NCBI RefSeq assembly: GCF_024139115.2
Contig: NC_085141.1
Location: 407,799,612 to 407,863,611 of the forward strand
Direction of reading: 5' to 3'
From: Armigeres subalbatus
Lineage: Eukaryota > Arthropoda > Insecta > Diptera > Culicidae
DNA length: 64,000 nt
Under the pieces are notes generated by a model. It was given only the letters and a program-made list of their open reading frames with translations, was not told where the DNA came from and made no database searches. A program made the position numbers and the translations under genes. Positions 1 to 10,207 of this stretch are shown here, piece after piece; position 1 is the first letter of the stretch, and every line of letters begins with the position of its first letter.

Positions 1-868
1 ATGAAAGAAGGGCGACACAATGAAACAAAACAAAAGAAAGAAAAGGGAAGCAAGTAACAGAAAAAGAGAAGATAGATGGATGAAATGAGGAACAAAGAAG
101 AGAGAAATAAGGAAGAAAGAAGAAATAAAGAAGAAAGATGGAATAAAGAAGAGATAAATAAGGAAGAAAGAAGGATGAAAGAAGGAGGTAAGGCAGAAGT
201 AAGAAAGAAGGAAGAAAGAAGGATGAAAGAAGGAAGAAAGAAGAAAAGAAAAAAGAAAGTAGGAAGAAAAACAGGAAACAAGAAAGAATAAGAAATAAAG
301 AAGGGAGAAAAAAGGAAGAAAGAGAAAAGAAAGAGAGAGGAAAGAATGAAAAAGAAAACGGGAGAAAGGCAGAAGGAAGAACGAAGAAAGAAATAAGGAA
401 GGAAGGAAGAAAAAAGAAAGAAGGAAAAAAGAAAGAAGGAAAAAAGAAAGAAGAAAAACGGAAGAAAGGAATAAAGAAGGATGAAGGAAGGAAGAAAAAA
501 AGGAAAAGAAAAGCAAACAAAAAGGAGTAAAGAAGGAAAAAGAAGGAAGAAAGTAAAAACTTAAGAAGGTAGAAAAACAGTAAACAAAAAGGAAGAAAAA
601 AAAGGGGAGAGAGAGAAAGAAGAAAGAGGGAAGAAAGAAGGATAGAAGAAGAAAAAAAGAAGGTAGAAAAGAAGAAAAAAAAAGAAGAAAAAAAGGAACT
701 AAGTATGAAGAAAGAAGGAAGAAATAAAGAGGAAAAAAGGTTGAAAGAAGGAAGGAAGATGAAGCAAAGAAGGAAGAAAAAGAAAGAAGTTAGAAAAAAT
801 AAGATGGAATATGGAAGGAAGAAGGAAGTAAGAAAGGAGGAAAAAGAATTAAAGGAAGGAAACATATT
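1..868. repeat. Polypurine GAAGGAAGAAA-type tract
   Basis: The plus strand is almost pure A and G, with repeated AAGAAGGAAGAAAG and AAAGAAGGATG variants, none exactly periodic. The long Lys/Glu/Arg reading frames inside it are by-products of base composition, not genes. Polypurine runs of this length can form triplex structures. The tract stops abruptly near 868, where ordinary sequence begins. Confidence 0.9.
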
Positions 869-1194
869 TGTATTTGTATTTGTTTTTTATTCATCGGACT
901 GTGTTGTCTACATGAAATTCTTAAATCTAATGGTGGTCAAACAATAAAAACATTAAAGACGGCTCAGCAAGCGGCAGCGAAAAAAACCGTTTCTCGATGG
1001 ATTTTCAATTTTTTTGGACCATTCGATCAAGGATGAGTCAACGCTTCTTCGTATTTATTTGAAAATACTGATTTTTAACTATTTATTATCGATAATTGAT
1101 AAAAAGTTTGGAAATAGGTCAACCAACCAATCACGTACATGCATCACTAGCACAGACATCAAAAATCAATCACTTGCGGGTTTGGATCTAATCC
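869..1194. other. Unassigned AT-rich stretch
   Basis: Mixed sequence with short reading frames only. No family, tRNA-like box or terminal repeat was recognised between the polypurine tract and the start of similarity to repeat copy B. Confidence 0.5.
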
Positions 1195-2045
1195 TCAGTT
1201 TGAACAAGGTTTCACGCAGAGCAGACACATCAAAGCGATCGCTGCGGAGCGGACACAGCATCACGGAGGCGCTAATAACATTTTCAAAGGAAATCCATCG
1301 CATTGGTGGTGGTGCTCGATGTGTTGCTGCAGATCATTCAACCTCAACGAACCAGCATTTCATATGAAGAAAGGGTTGACCATAAAAATAGCACTGTGGC
1401 GATCCCGCACCGCCAGTGCCGATGCTGAAAATTTATTACAAATTGTGGTGTCAGCTAGTTGGAAAGGAGCATTGGGAAAAGAAAAATTGGTTCTTCTTAG
1501 GACCAACATTTAATGAAAAGAAAGAGTGAATTGTGAAAATGGACTGTTTCTATGGCATCGGGTTTGGCGTGGTAGCTTGGTTGCTGTTAGTGATCCCATC
1601 CATTAAAATTTACTGCATCATCTCCTTCCGACGCGCTATCAGTTTTGCACTTTGAAGAAAGTTTATTTCGGATAGTCGGATCAACCTTCTTCTGAATAAA
1701 ATGGTGGCTTTTGTATTATATCAATAAAGACGCCACCTCAGTGGAAACTATCTACAGCAACCACCCATCGGTGAACGTCCCTCTGACATACAGATGCCGA
1801 AAGATAATGTTTTGCAATATTAAACTTCGTTTTGAGTTGTTGTCATTCCTTGCAACAATACGCATCTTAGATCTCATAACCAAATTCAGAATCTTGCGAG
1901 AAAATTTCATAGGGTTCTTAAAATTTGTCATCCTCCGAACGGTCCGCTGTCTGCGGAATCCCGATCGAAATGGCTCGCGCGCGCCGAAAAGCAGCTTTCT
2001 TATATCTAATGAAGTAATTCCATTTGCCCTGCCCCTTCATTATCC
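1195..2045 (+). mobile_element. Degenerate TIR element, copy A
   Basis: Several blocks recur in the same order near 2530-2950: a TTTGAACAAGG-like block, the AACCTCAACGAACC-like block, GCATCATCTCC, GACGCCACCT and AGAATCTTGC. The last ~90 bases, with the GC-rich core GGCTCGCGCGCGCCGAA near 1971-1987, are the inverse of the start of copy B (about 2460-2545). A and B are therefore two direct copies of one TIR element whose right and left ends face each other. The left end of A is eroded. No transposase frame is visible; class unknown. Confidence 0.55.
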
Positions 2046-2053
2046 GTTATGAG

Positions 2054-2389
2054 TAGAGATGTCGCAAATTAATCGATTACTTCGATAAATTGATTCATCG
2101 ATGTGATAATCGATTAATTTTGAATCGATCATTACCAAACGATTAATCGATTCAATAATCGAGAGGAATCGAGAGTAATCGATTAGTTACTAATCGATTA
2201 ATCAGGATTTTACGACATCATAAGGATGTCCAATTGGATTGATTACCTCGATTGATCGATTCATCGTTGTGATAATCGATTAATTTTGAATCGATTACTA
2301 TCCAACGAATAATCGATTCAATAATCGACAAGGATCGAGAGTAATCGATTAGTTACTAATCGATTAATCGGAATTTTACGACATCTCTA
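2054..2389. mobile_element. hAT-type MITE with ATCGATTA words
   Basis: The 336-bp element starts TAGAGATGTCG and ends with the inverse CGACATCTCTA. Identical 8-bp copies of GTTATGAG flank it at 2046-2053 and 2390-2397. An 8-bp TSD with short TIRs is the hAT hallmark. The interior is two related halves (about 2064-2215 and 2240-2380) packed with ATCGATTA/TAATCGAT words in both orientations. No coding capacity, so it is non-autonomous. It lies in the junction between repeat copies A and B and is younger than both. Confidence 0.88.
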
Positions 2390-2397
2390 GTTATGAG

Positions 2398-2985
2398 TGC
2401 ACATTATATTTACACCCATATCATATCATATCACAAAGGGGCGGGGCTAACGGGCTTAATTTATTAAATACAAGAAAGCTGCTGTTCGGCGCGCGCGAGC
2501 CATTTTGATCGGGATTTCGCAGAGAGCGGTTGAACAAGATTTTACGCAGAGCGGACGCAGCGGAGCGAAGACAGCAGCACGAAGGCGCTCTGGTAGCATT
2601 TTCAAATAAAAATCATCGAATTGGTGGTGGAAGTCTGCGTTGGTGGTCGTCATTCAACCTCAACAACAAATCAAAATCTTGTGAAGAAATTCCATTTGAC
2701 TGCTACTGACGCCATCCATTTCAACAAACTCATTGCATCATCTCCCTCCGACGCGCGCTTGTGGTTGTGCTACCAAAGGGCAACTTTCTGTCGTCGCCAA
2801 ACGATGGTAACCCGGAAAAAATCGATATCATTTCCAATGACTAACGAAACAAAACCAAAGAATCTTGCCAGAAAATTTCACTTTCCGTCGACGTCGGCCA
2901 AATCGATGAAGACGCCACCTTAGTGAAAAATGTCGTTAGTTTTTCAAATTACGCAACAATAATAGATCTTTCCAAATTGGTCATT
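2398..2985 (+). mobile_element. Degenerate TIR element, copy B (left end kept)
   Basis: Direct copy of the element at 1195-2045. Its left end (about 2430-2545, core GGCGCGCGCGAGCC) is the inverse of the right end of copy A. Internal blocks shared with A include the AACCTCAACAA-like block, GCATCATCTCC, GACGCCACCT and AGAATCTTGC. Similarity fades near 2985 without a recognisable right terminus. Short frames inside are not conserved between A and B. Confidence 0.5.
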
Positions 2986-3237
2986 GTCGTTTAAACAGCC
3001 GAACAGTCTGTTTGTCTGGGTAAACAATTTTCCCAACGGTCAAAACCTCTTCTTGGATAAATAGTTTAAGTCCTGAAAAAGACTGTTTGTAATTTATTCT
3101 TGAAGTCCCGGTCACTTTGCCACCAGCGCTATAGAAAACGATGCATGTACGCTTCCATCGTGTGCGGAAGTCAAACGTTGCAAATTAATATATTTGTGTT
3201 TGGTTTCGCGCCACCTCCGATTCTGCTTATTTTTCCT

Positions 3238-3690
3238 TTATTCCGGACATTTTTGAGCATAATGTCTTCTAGGATTCTGATGATATCCACTGAAAGATAG
3301 GCGAGTGGCTTCAGTGGCGATGCGGCCGATGAGTCGTTCCTTTTCCATGGCTGGTTCATCCAACTGGGAGCTACTTTCAGTTTCTTGATTCGGTTGACCT
3401 CCGAGCAGTTTGCACAATGCTAATAAATTTACACAAATTATGATGAAAAATACCCTCCATTTCGTATAGCTACGTAGTCCTACGTCACCTTTGCGTACAA
3501 CCCGATTGGGCTGCACCTTTGAGTTTTTTACCATAATTAGAGTAGATCGAGGATATGTTCTGATAGATTTAGACTGATGGTAGGCATTTTTCGGAATGAC
3601 GGACAAACGAAGCGGCAGAACTACTTTTGAGAAAGGGATTTCATCCGCCCAGCGTCGTAGCGTATGGTTGGCAGGGTTGGCCTCTGCCAA
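3238..3690 (-). CDS. Doubtful 150-codon ORF with one hydrophobic segment
   Basis: An uninterrupted minus-strand frame from ATG at 3690. The predicted product is basic in its first 75 residues, has one strongly hydrophobic stretch at about residues 79-98 (WRVFFIIICVNLLALCKLL), then a Ser/Glu-rich tail. I recognise no family. There is no convincing promoter, partner exon or repeat context, and an overlapping frame of similar quality runs the other way. It may be chance or a host exon fragment. Confidence 0.15.
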   Translation of the reverse strand: MAEANPANHTLRRWADEIPFSKVVLPLRLSVIPKNAYHQSKSIRTYPRSTLIMVKNSKVQPNRVVRKGDVGLRSYTKWRVFFIIICVNLLALCKLLGGQPNQETESSSQLDEPAMEKERLIGRIATEATRLSFSGYHQNPRRHYAQKCPE

Positions 3691-4194
3691 GGGCGCCGGG
3701 CCTTAGGGGTCACCGAAATCCAGAATTCCGCTATGGGAAATGATGACAAATTATTCACAAATTCACTGGTTCAAAGTTATACAAATTTAACCTCTTATCA
3801 CGATTCTCTCGGGGACTGCATCCATAAACAATCGTTTGACGTATTTCCAGAAGGCTCTTTTCCGCCTACAACTGATACAGGTTGTTACCGAATGGAAACA
3901 CTTTGTGTATGTTGTTGGAATGCAGGGAAATAATTTGTCAAGCTAGTGTCTAACCGTCATTTCAAAACGGGTGGGCCATAAATCAAAGCGGTGAATTTTA
4001 AAAAGTGGGTGGCAAATTAATACGGTTACAAAAAATATGAGCTCCAGAGGCTTCGATGAAGAAAGCAAAAAATGAAGAAAGCGATCAGTCGAAGCACGAG
4101 ATACTAAGAACCAACAGCCAACTCGCATCTTTGAAGTTTATTTCATTCCTCGTGAAACTCGGAATTTTGAGATAAATAGTAAATCAGTCCAAAT
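3691..4194. other. Unassigned stretch
   Basis: Contains an 89-codon plus frame (3664-3933) and a 61-codon minus frame (3943-4128), neither recognisable. No terminal repeats or tRNA-like boxes were found. Confidence 0.4.
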
Positions 4195-4900
4195 AGTCAG
4201 TCCGACATTGTGACGTTTGGGAACGAACTAAGACGAACTAAGTGGGATTCCAGCTCACAAACTGTAGGTGCTATTAACACGAGAACGCAAGTCGGCGCCC
4301 AGTTGCCGGTAGTTATCCGTGTGCCTAAGTACACCTCCGGAACGAATACTGCCAGGAATTACCATTTGGCTGGCCGACGTTTGGTTATTCGTTTCCGGGG
4401 TTGACAACTGTTGGCCCCAGTTCTGCGGAACGACTTCCGGTCGGCAGACGACTTCCAGCGAGCGGTGCGTAGTGTACAAGCCGGTCGTCCCAGAGCTTGG
4501 CAAGACCTGCCAAGTGAGAACCACCGAGCCTGCTAACATCCTGCCCAGAGGTGCAGGGTCTTCTACGTATTCCTGAAGGTACTTTCTCGCCCGAACCGAC
4601 GGGTGGTACCACTCCACTAACGCCATTTTGTCATACGGCGTCCTGGCAACGACAGCTATTATTCGTCCCAGTTATCGGGTTCCACCAACCGGAAAATTCC
4701 GGAATTTACCCCGGCCATAAGATCGTCGGGAAGCAACGCTTTGCGGCCGCAGCCGGGTCATTCGAGGACCATCTGACCAAAGACCGTCGGGTCATTCGAC
4801 GACGGAAATAGATATACGGAAATACTTTACTTCCAAATACCTTTATGCCAAATGACACGCTCCCTGCACGAAACACACGATTTCGGGCCATTTTGCCACT
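4195..4900. other. GC-rich block of unknown origin
   Basis: Base composition rises sharply compared with the AT-rich flanks, and overlapping frames of 75-123 codons exist on both strands (for example 4255-4626 minus). No reverse transcriptase, integrase, zinc knuckle or transposase motif is readable in any frame. It may be a piece of a retroelement leader or UTR or a host exon/UTR. I cannot tell which. Confidence 0.35.
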
Positions 4901-5029
4901 TGTTTCTCAGTGAGTAACAACAACTGTGGTGTGACTTACTAAAGGTCTAAGTTATGCACAACATGTAATATTTGGAACTCCTTTGAGACACAAAAAGCGC
5001 AAGAGGTGAAACCTATTTGCAGCATCTTG

Positions 5030-5140
5030 CGGGTACAATGAAAATAAAAACACAAAACCAACCGGGAATCGAACCATGGACCTTGAGATTTGTAACATTT
5101 TTATTATAACCATCACACCATCAATTCTTTTAGGAGATTC
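5030..5140 (-). mobile_element. tRNA-like SINE head (fragment)
   Basis: On the minus strand a good RNA polymerase III B box, GGTTCGATTCC, sits near 5065-5075. It is preceded at tRNA-like spacing by a GATGGTGTGATGGTTA segment resembling an A box. A T-stem-like CCATGGTTCGATTCCCGG follows. The body is AT-rich and no full cloverleaf forms, so this is a decayed tRNA-derived SINE head rather than a tRNA gene. Confidence 0.45.
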
Positions 5141-5160
5141 TGCTACAAGTGCAGTACATA

Positions 5161-6357
5161 AAGGGTGTATTCGATAAAAATGGCACACAGAAAATCTTCT
5201 GTAACATTTAAACCGTATGAGTAAAAAACCTGAAAATTTGAGCAAATCTTATTCATAGTGTATTGTTTATATCTGCAGAGTTTCATAGGTATTCGTACAG
5301 TGATCATGTCGTCAGAACAAGAAATTGCCAGGGAAAAAAATTGTGCATCTACCATCAAAATCTGGAGGCGTCCCACCGATCGATCGCTAACAAGCTTGGG
5401 ATTGCAAATTCAACTATATCTCGTGTAATGAGAACCTCCAAGAAGCGTCTGAGTGTTCAAATGAAGGAAGTGGATGATCCAATGGACAGTAAAATGACCA
5501 GGAGTGGTACAACAGTTCCAGAAGCTTGAAAAAGTGTCCATCTGAGATATCGCTAACAAGTCCAAGGTGTCGGTTGGTTTTGTGCAGAAAACAATGAAGC
5601 GTGCTAGGTTATATGTTTACAAGGTGCAAAAAAATCCAAACCAAAATGAAAAGCGAAACGCCACTGCAAAACCCGCACCCGGAAACTTTACATGAAGTTG
5701 TTCACCAAATCGTGTTGCATCGTCAACTTCCGTCAACTTGCTGGGCAAGAATATTTCGTTGCCGATATTCCGGAGGAATGTCCAAGTTATCAAAATTTGC
5801 AAAGAAGGCAGATGATTTGCGGATGTGGTAAAGTAAGCGCTTCCTGCACTACTTCCGGTAGAATCAACGGTACGATTTACACCGAAGAGTGCCTCAAGAA
5901 GCGTATTTACAAAGTATCAATTCTGTTTGGGCCTGATCTGGCGTCCCGCCACTACGCTCGAAAGTGTTGAAGTGGTACCGAGCTAACGGAGTTAAATTTG
6001 TGCCAAAATATATGAACGCACAAAATTTACCGGAACTTCACCCAATTTAAAAATTCTGGGCAATTGTGAAGACAAAACTTCGCAAATATCCCAAAATTAG
6101 TAAAATAGAGCTGGAGTTGAAGAAAATTTGGGTAAAAACAACAAAACACTGGGAAAATCGATTGTACAAAATTTGATAGGTGGTGTGAGAAGGAATATGC
6201 GTGCATTCGGAATGGGTGATGAAATCGAATAAAACAAATGTTGTAAATCATAACTCATTGAAAGTTTTTCGTTCCCTGAAAATTTTAAGAAAATCCGATA
6301 ATCGGTTTGATTTTGGTGAGTAAATATGTGTGTGGCATTTTTATCGAATACACCCTT
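5161..6357 (+). mobile_element. ITmD37E-like mariner element, complete but dead
   Basis: Inverted repeats of about 29 bp (starting AAGGGTGTATTCGATAAAAA) close the element, and TA dinucleotides flank it at 5159-5160 and 6358-6359, as expected for Tc1/mariner. The length of 1197 bp fits a full-size single-gene element. One mismatch separates the two TIRs. The internal transposase is a pseudogene, described separately. A tRNA-like SINE head lies just upstream. Confidence 0.85.
5263..6175 (+). pseudogene. Mariner (DD37E-type) transposase pseudogene
   Basis: Pieces in different frames follow the family order. An N-terminal helix-turn-helix is readable as SIANKLGIANSTISRVMR (about 5377-5430). A mid-region shows VSASCTTSGRINGTIYTEE. 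The second catalytic aspartate is in FGPDLASRHYA near 5928-5960. The C-terminal ELHPI-stop-KFWAIVK lies near 6033-6070. In the family this last motif is NPIE-like or RPIE-like and supplies the catalytic glutamate; here the codon is TAA at 6048-6050, consistent with a single G-to-T change from GAA. Several frameshifts also occur (a stop at 5527-5529 ends the HTH frame). The family enzyme cuts and pastes DNA in the nucleus; this copy cannot. Confidence 0.82.
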
Positions 6358-6564
6358 TACACAACAAAGTCATTTGCAACTTCATTGTACCTTATACGAA
6401 ACATGCAGGGGACTGTCAAAAATAAAATACTGCTCAGTTGAGCTGGTTTTGCAACGTTTCAGAAACATCACTCAAAAGGTCAGATGCGTCACATATTGCA
6501 ACGCCGTAATTTATTATGAACACACAGCTATTTGAAAGATGTTGCACGCACTGCTTGGGAGCTA

Positions 6565-7095
6565 GAAGTGAGGAATGAGACATTTCTCACATCACATAAG
6601 AAATTAAAATTGAGAAGTAGAAAGTGAATATAGAAGTGAGAAGTAAAAAATGAGAAGTTATAAGTGCAAAGTGAGAAGTGAGAAGTAGGAAATAATAATT
6701 GAAAAGTAAGAAGTGAGAAGGGAGAAGTGAAAAGGGAAGAGTAAGAAGTGTAAAGTAAATAGTGAGTAGTTAGACTTCAGATATGCAAAGTGAGAAGTGA
6801 GAAGCGAAAAGGGAACAGTGAGAAATAAGAAGTTAAAAGATGATATTATGAAGTGAAAAATGAGAAGTAAGATGTAAGAAGTGAGAAATGTGAAGTAAAT
6901 AATCGTAGTGAGAAGTGGGAAAGAGGAAGTGAATAGTGACAAGTGCGAAGGGAGAAATGAGAAGTGAGAAGTAGGAAGTGAGAAGTGAGAAAGGAGAAGT
7001 GATGAAAGAGAAGTGAGAAGGAAGAAGTGAGACATGACAAGTGAAAAGTAAGAACCGAGGAGTAAGAAGTGAGAAAGGATATGCGACAAGTAAGA
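6565..7095. repeat. GAAGTGAGAAGT minisatellite
   Basis: Irregular head-to-tail array of a 6-12-bp purine-rich unit, GAAGTGAGAAGT with variants such as GAAGTAAGAAGT. The complementary form (CTTCTCACTTCTCAC) appears at 7484-7580 and 7982-8095, so the whole 6.6-8.1 kb segment is a loose inverted arrangement. The Ser/Leu/His/Phe-rich reading frames on the minus strand are composition artefacts. Confidence 0.85.
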
Positions 7096-7099
7096 TGTG

Positions 7100-7580
7100 G
7101 GAATTGAAAATTGTTTAATTAATCCTTATACCTTTTTTCTCACATCTTGTTTCTGTTTTTCTGCCCTCCTTTTTCATTGTTATTATTTCCTTCATCCTTA
7201 TTCTGTCTCTTCTATTCTTTTCTTCATCCTTATTCTTCCTCTTTCCTTCATCTATATCAATTCTCTTCTCTTCATTTTTTCCCTTTTTATTCTTATCTTT
7301 CTTCTAGCTTCTTCCTTCTACATTCTTTCGTCTTTCTTCTTCATTCTTTCTTTTTTCTTCTTCCTTCTTCCCTTTTTCTTAATCTTTATTCCATCTTTTT
7401 TCATCTTCCTTATACTTTCTCTTCCCTTCTTTTTTCTCTTTCTTTTTCTGCCTTCCTTCTTCCTATCGTCTTATATCTCTCCAGTCACTTCTCACTTCTC
7501 AACACTTTTCACTGCTCACTACTCACTTCTTATTTCTCATTTCGCAACTATCACATCTCACTACTCATTACTGACTTCCC
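7100..7580. repeat. Polypyrimidine tract ending in CTTCTCACTT array
   Basis: From about 7130 to 7480 the plus strand is CTT/TTC-rich with few purines. From 7484 it becomes the inverse of the 6565-7095 minisatellite. It gives long Phe/Ser/Leu frames (for example 7097-7594) that I reject as genes. Confidence 0.8.
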
Positions 7581-7581
7581 A

Positions 7582-7976
7582 AGTAACATTTTAAGTTTTA
7601 TAACGATCATGAGGGGCCCTCCTTGGCCGTGCGGTAAGACGCGCGGCTACAAAGCAAGACTATGCTGAGGGTGGCTGGGTTCGATTCCCGGTGCCGGTCT
7701 AGGAAATTTTCGGATTGGAAATTGTCTTGACTTCCCTGGGCATAAAAGTATCATCGTGCTAGCCTCATGATATACGAATGCAAAAATGGTAACCTGACTT
7801 AGAAACCTCGCAGTTAATAACTGTGGAAGTGCTTAATGAACACTGAGCTGCGAGGCAGCTCTGTTCCAGTGCGGGGATGTAATGCCAATAAGAAGAAGAA
7901 GAAGAAGAACTATCATGAAAACCATTATTTGCTCTTCATGACTTTTATAAAACCAGCATAAAATCAAAATGTTACT
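7582..7976. mobile_element. AGTAACATTTT foldback MITE, split by Feilai
   Basis: Outer ends AGTAACATTTT (7582) and AAAATGTTACT (to 7976) are perfect inverses. Without the Feilai insert (7613-7907) and one TSD copy, the element would be about 90 bp, matching the intact 78-bp copy at 28996-29073 and a third at 57571-57661. It lies in CTTCTCACTT repeats. Confidence 0.75.
7613..7907 (+). mobile_element. Feilai SINE, near full length
   Basis: tRNA-related head with A-box-like GCGGTAAGACGCGCGG and B box GGTTCGATTCC (near 7678-7689), a tRNA-unrelated body, and an (AGA)n tail, which is the structure of the Aedes SINE Feilai. Flanks AACGATCATGA (7602-7612) and AACTATCATGA (7908-7918) form an 11-bp TSD with one mismatch. 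Feilai relies on a LINE for retroposition and is transcribed by RNA polymerase III. Family name from recalled sequence features. Confidence 0.88.
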
Positions 7977-8672
7977 GGGGTTGTCACTTCTCACTACTCT
8001 CTACCCTTTTAATTCTCACTTCTTGCTACTCTGTCCTCACTTCGAATATCTCATTTTTCACTGTTCACTAATCACATAGCACTTCTCGCTTCACTTAATA
8101 AGGGATCAAATTTTAACTTTTCGGCCAATCCGCATTTCAATAAATGGCCTTTTCGTTCAAACGGCATTCAACCAAATAAGCCTAAACCGTATTTCTACAT
8201 GTTATAAAAAGTGTTTGATATTTGGGAATTAAAAAGGAAATGTGTTCCATATCTCTAAACGTGACAATATGCCGGTTCTTGAATCTGGTCTTCCTTCCTT
8301 TGGAAGTTTAAGAAGTTCTACTCACTACTTTTTAACTCCAGTAGCTAATACATTCAAACCTCCATGAGTAGATATTGAAGGGACCAACGACTCATACAAA
8401 CAGACATGACACCCAAGAATATCATATATATAGAATCTTTCTTCTTCTTCTTCTTCTTATTCTTCTTCTGAAATGAAATGGTCTGTGTTCGTATCCGCAT
8501 AACTCGAAAATGGCTGGACGGATTTTCTTCATTTCTTCAGCAGATATGTTCTTTATCGTTTTCGACGGGTTTATATGATGTTCCCTTATGCAAAAATTAC
8601 GCGTAAGGTTGAGTAAATCGTGAAAAACTAAAATTAAAATTCGCATGGAAATTTCGCATGGGCAGTTTCGCC
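7977..8672. other. Minisatellite remnant, then unassigned AT-rich DNA
   Basis: 7982-8095 holds CTTCTCACT repeats (inverse of 6565-7095). After that a (CTT)n run (8443-8470) and ordinary AT-rich sequence follow, with no recognisable gene or element end until 8673. Confidence 0.5.
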
Positions 8673-9292
8673 CAGAGCATTAGTGATTAATCATAGATTT
8701 AATCATGATTTATGAATAATGGGTTATTTATTCATTATTCATTAATCATAATCATACAAAAAATATGATTTATCCATCAATCACTAATCCTTAATCATAG
8801 AATTATACATTTAATCATTAATCACTTATCATATTCATAATTGTTTTGAGTCTATTCATCAATCATCAATCTTAATCATTGCATACATTGTTTTTATTCA
8901 TTAATCTTCAATCATAATCATACGACTTCTATACCATTTAAAAACTTAATTTGGTAACCTTAGAGAAAGATTTCTTGATTATGGATCATTATTAGAATCA
9001 TTCAATTTGATTATTCATAAACATTGATCGTTAACCATATCGATCGTTAATCATTAATCATGCTAAAATTGTGTCAATGGTTAATCACGATCGGTATTCG
9101 TTAATCATACTTCAATCGTTTTATTGATTAATCATAATCGTTAGTCATTGTCAAAAATGAACTGATCATTAATCATAATCATTATTCATTGTCAAAAATG
9201 AATCATTAATCATAATCTATAATCATAGAGTTGAATGATTTAATCACAACCAAGTTAATCATTCATTGGAAGGTTTATTCATTAACGCTCTG
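8673..9292. mobile_element. TAATCAT-rich hAT-like MITE
   Basis: The outer ends CAGAGCATTAGTGA and the inverse of TTAACGCTCTG match over about 10-14 bases, and CAGAG is a common hAT terminus. Everything between is dense in ATTAATCAT/ATGATTAAT words in both orientations. I find no 8-bp TSD, so either a flank has changed or the terminus is slightly misplaced. No coding capacity. Confidence 0.55.
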
Positions 9293-10015
9293 CGCCTACT
9301 ATGCAGGAAAACGTCTGCCGACCCGACTAATATCATATGTATAAAATGAAAATGGATAAGAGTGCGCAGGATGCCTTTATTGGGGGTGATCTGACTTGCC
9401 AATGTCCCCAAGTCAGCCAACTTGGATTTTTGTATGGAATTTATGCTCGTTTGTTTACAATTTGCACTTAAAAAAACTCCCCCCCCCCCCTGGGTCTTCC
9501 AATCTACTGGCGAAGTCGTTTAACCTATACATATGAAAGGGCCTTGGGAGTGCGTGCTCGCCGAACAAAAGGTATCTATGTCAGGGTTATGCTGAGTATG
9601 CAGTGCCAGGTAATAGCAATGTTCTGAATCGTTTTGAATGAGGTACTGTAGAATAAAATTCTTACAATTTTGAAGATAATATGAGAAACTTAGCAATGAA
9701 ATCAAAATTGAAACAGAAATGCGATCTATGATGCAATACACGTTTGAGAAAACAAAAAAACACCTACCTTAAGATAATTGATATTCCTCTCTAATCACTA
9801 GATTCAATCAGACTTTTATGTTCCAGGTACGCAGTGTTTTACGTCATTTGTGGCCGGTAATCTGCAACAAAAGAAATCGATATTATAAAAAGAGTCATTG
9901 TCTTGATTTTATGGTTTTCCAATTTAATGATTGATTGATTGCTAAAACATCCAGTTCTAGATAAATCGTTATTTCCTAAGATCAATCTTCGAGAAGAGAC
10001 ATGTGCTGTGAATAA
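9293..10015. other. Unassigned stretch
   Basis: Ordinary AT-rich sequence with a poly-C run at 9480-9490. No repeat ends, tRNA-like boxes or convincing coding frame seen. Confidence 0.45.
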
Positions 10016-10207
10016 GTATCTGGCGGGGTAGTCATAAAAAGCTTCTTCATCACAACCCAGCCAGAGGAAAGTGAAACGATAGTGCAACGCATTCTTCTAG
10101 GTAAGTATCCTCAGTTGACCCCCCGAACCGGACTTGTCCGGGAGGATGCGCGTCGCGTCGTCTACTGCAGCAGTCAATTTGCAGATTTATCATCGGAATC
10201 ACCATAA
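10016..10207 (+). CDS. Possible exon fragment, 63 open codons
   Basis: A frame open from just after a TAA at 10013-10015 to a TAA at 10205-10207 reads through ordinary-looking residues (for example EESETIVQRILLGK). A strong 5' splice-site match, AG|GTAAGTAT, lies inside it at 10099-10106; a real transcript might therefore leave the frame at 10100. GC content is higher than the flanks up to about 10450, and a minus frame (10174-10443) competes. No family recognised. It could be a host exon or chance. Confidence 0.2.
   Translation, partial: VSGGVVIKSFFITTQPEESETIVQRILLGKYPQLTPRTGLVREDARRVVYCSSQFADLSSESP

Noticed and set aside
76..947. Lys/Glu-rich ORFs
   Set aside because: Composition effect of the polypurine tract.
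6658..7668. Ser/Leu/Phe-rich ORFs of 140-173 codons resembling membrane proteins
   Set aside because: They follow the GA/CT minisatellite and polypyrimidine tract, in more than one frame.
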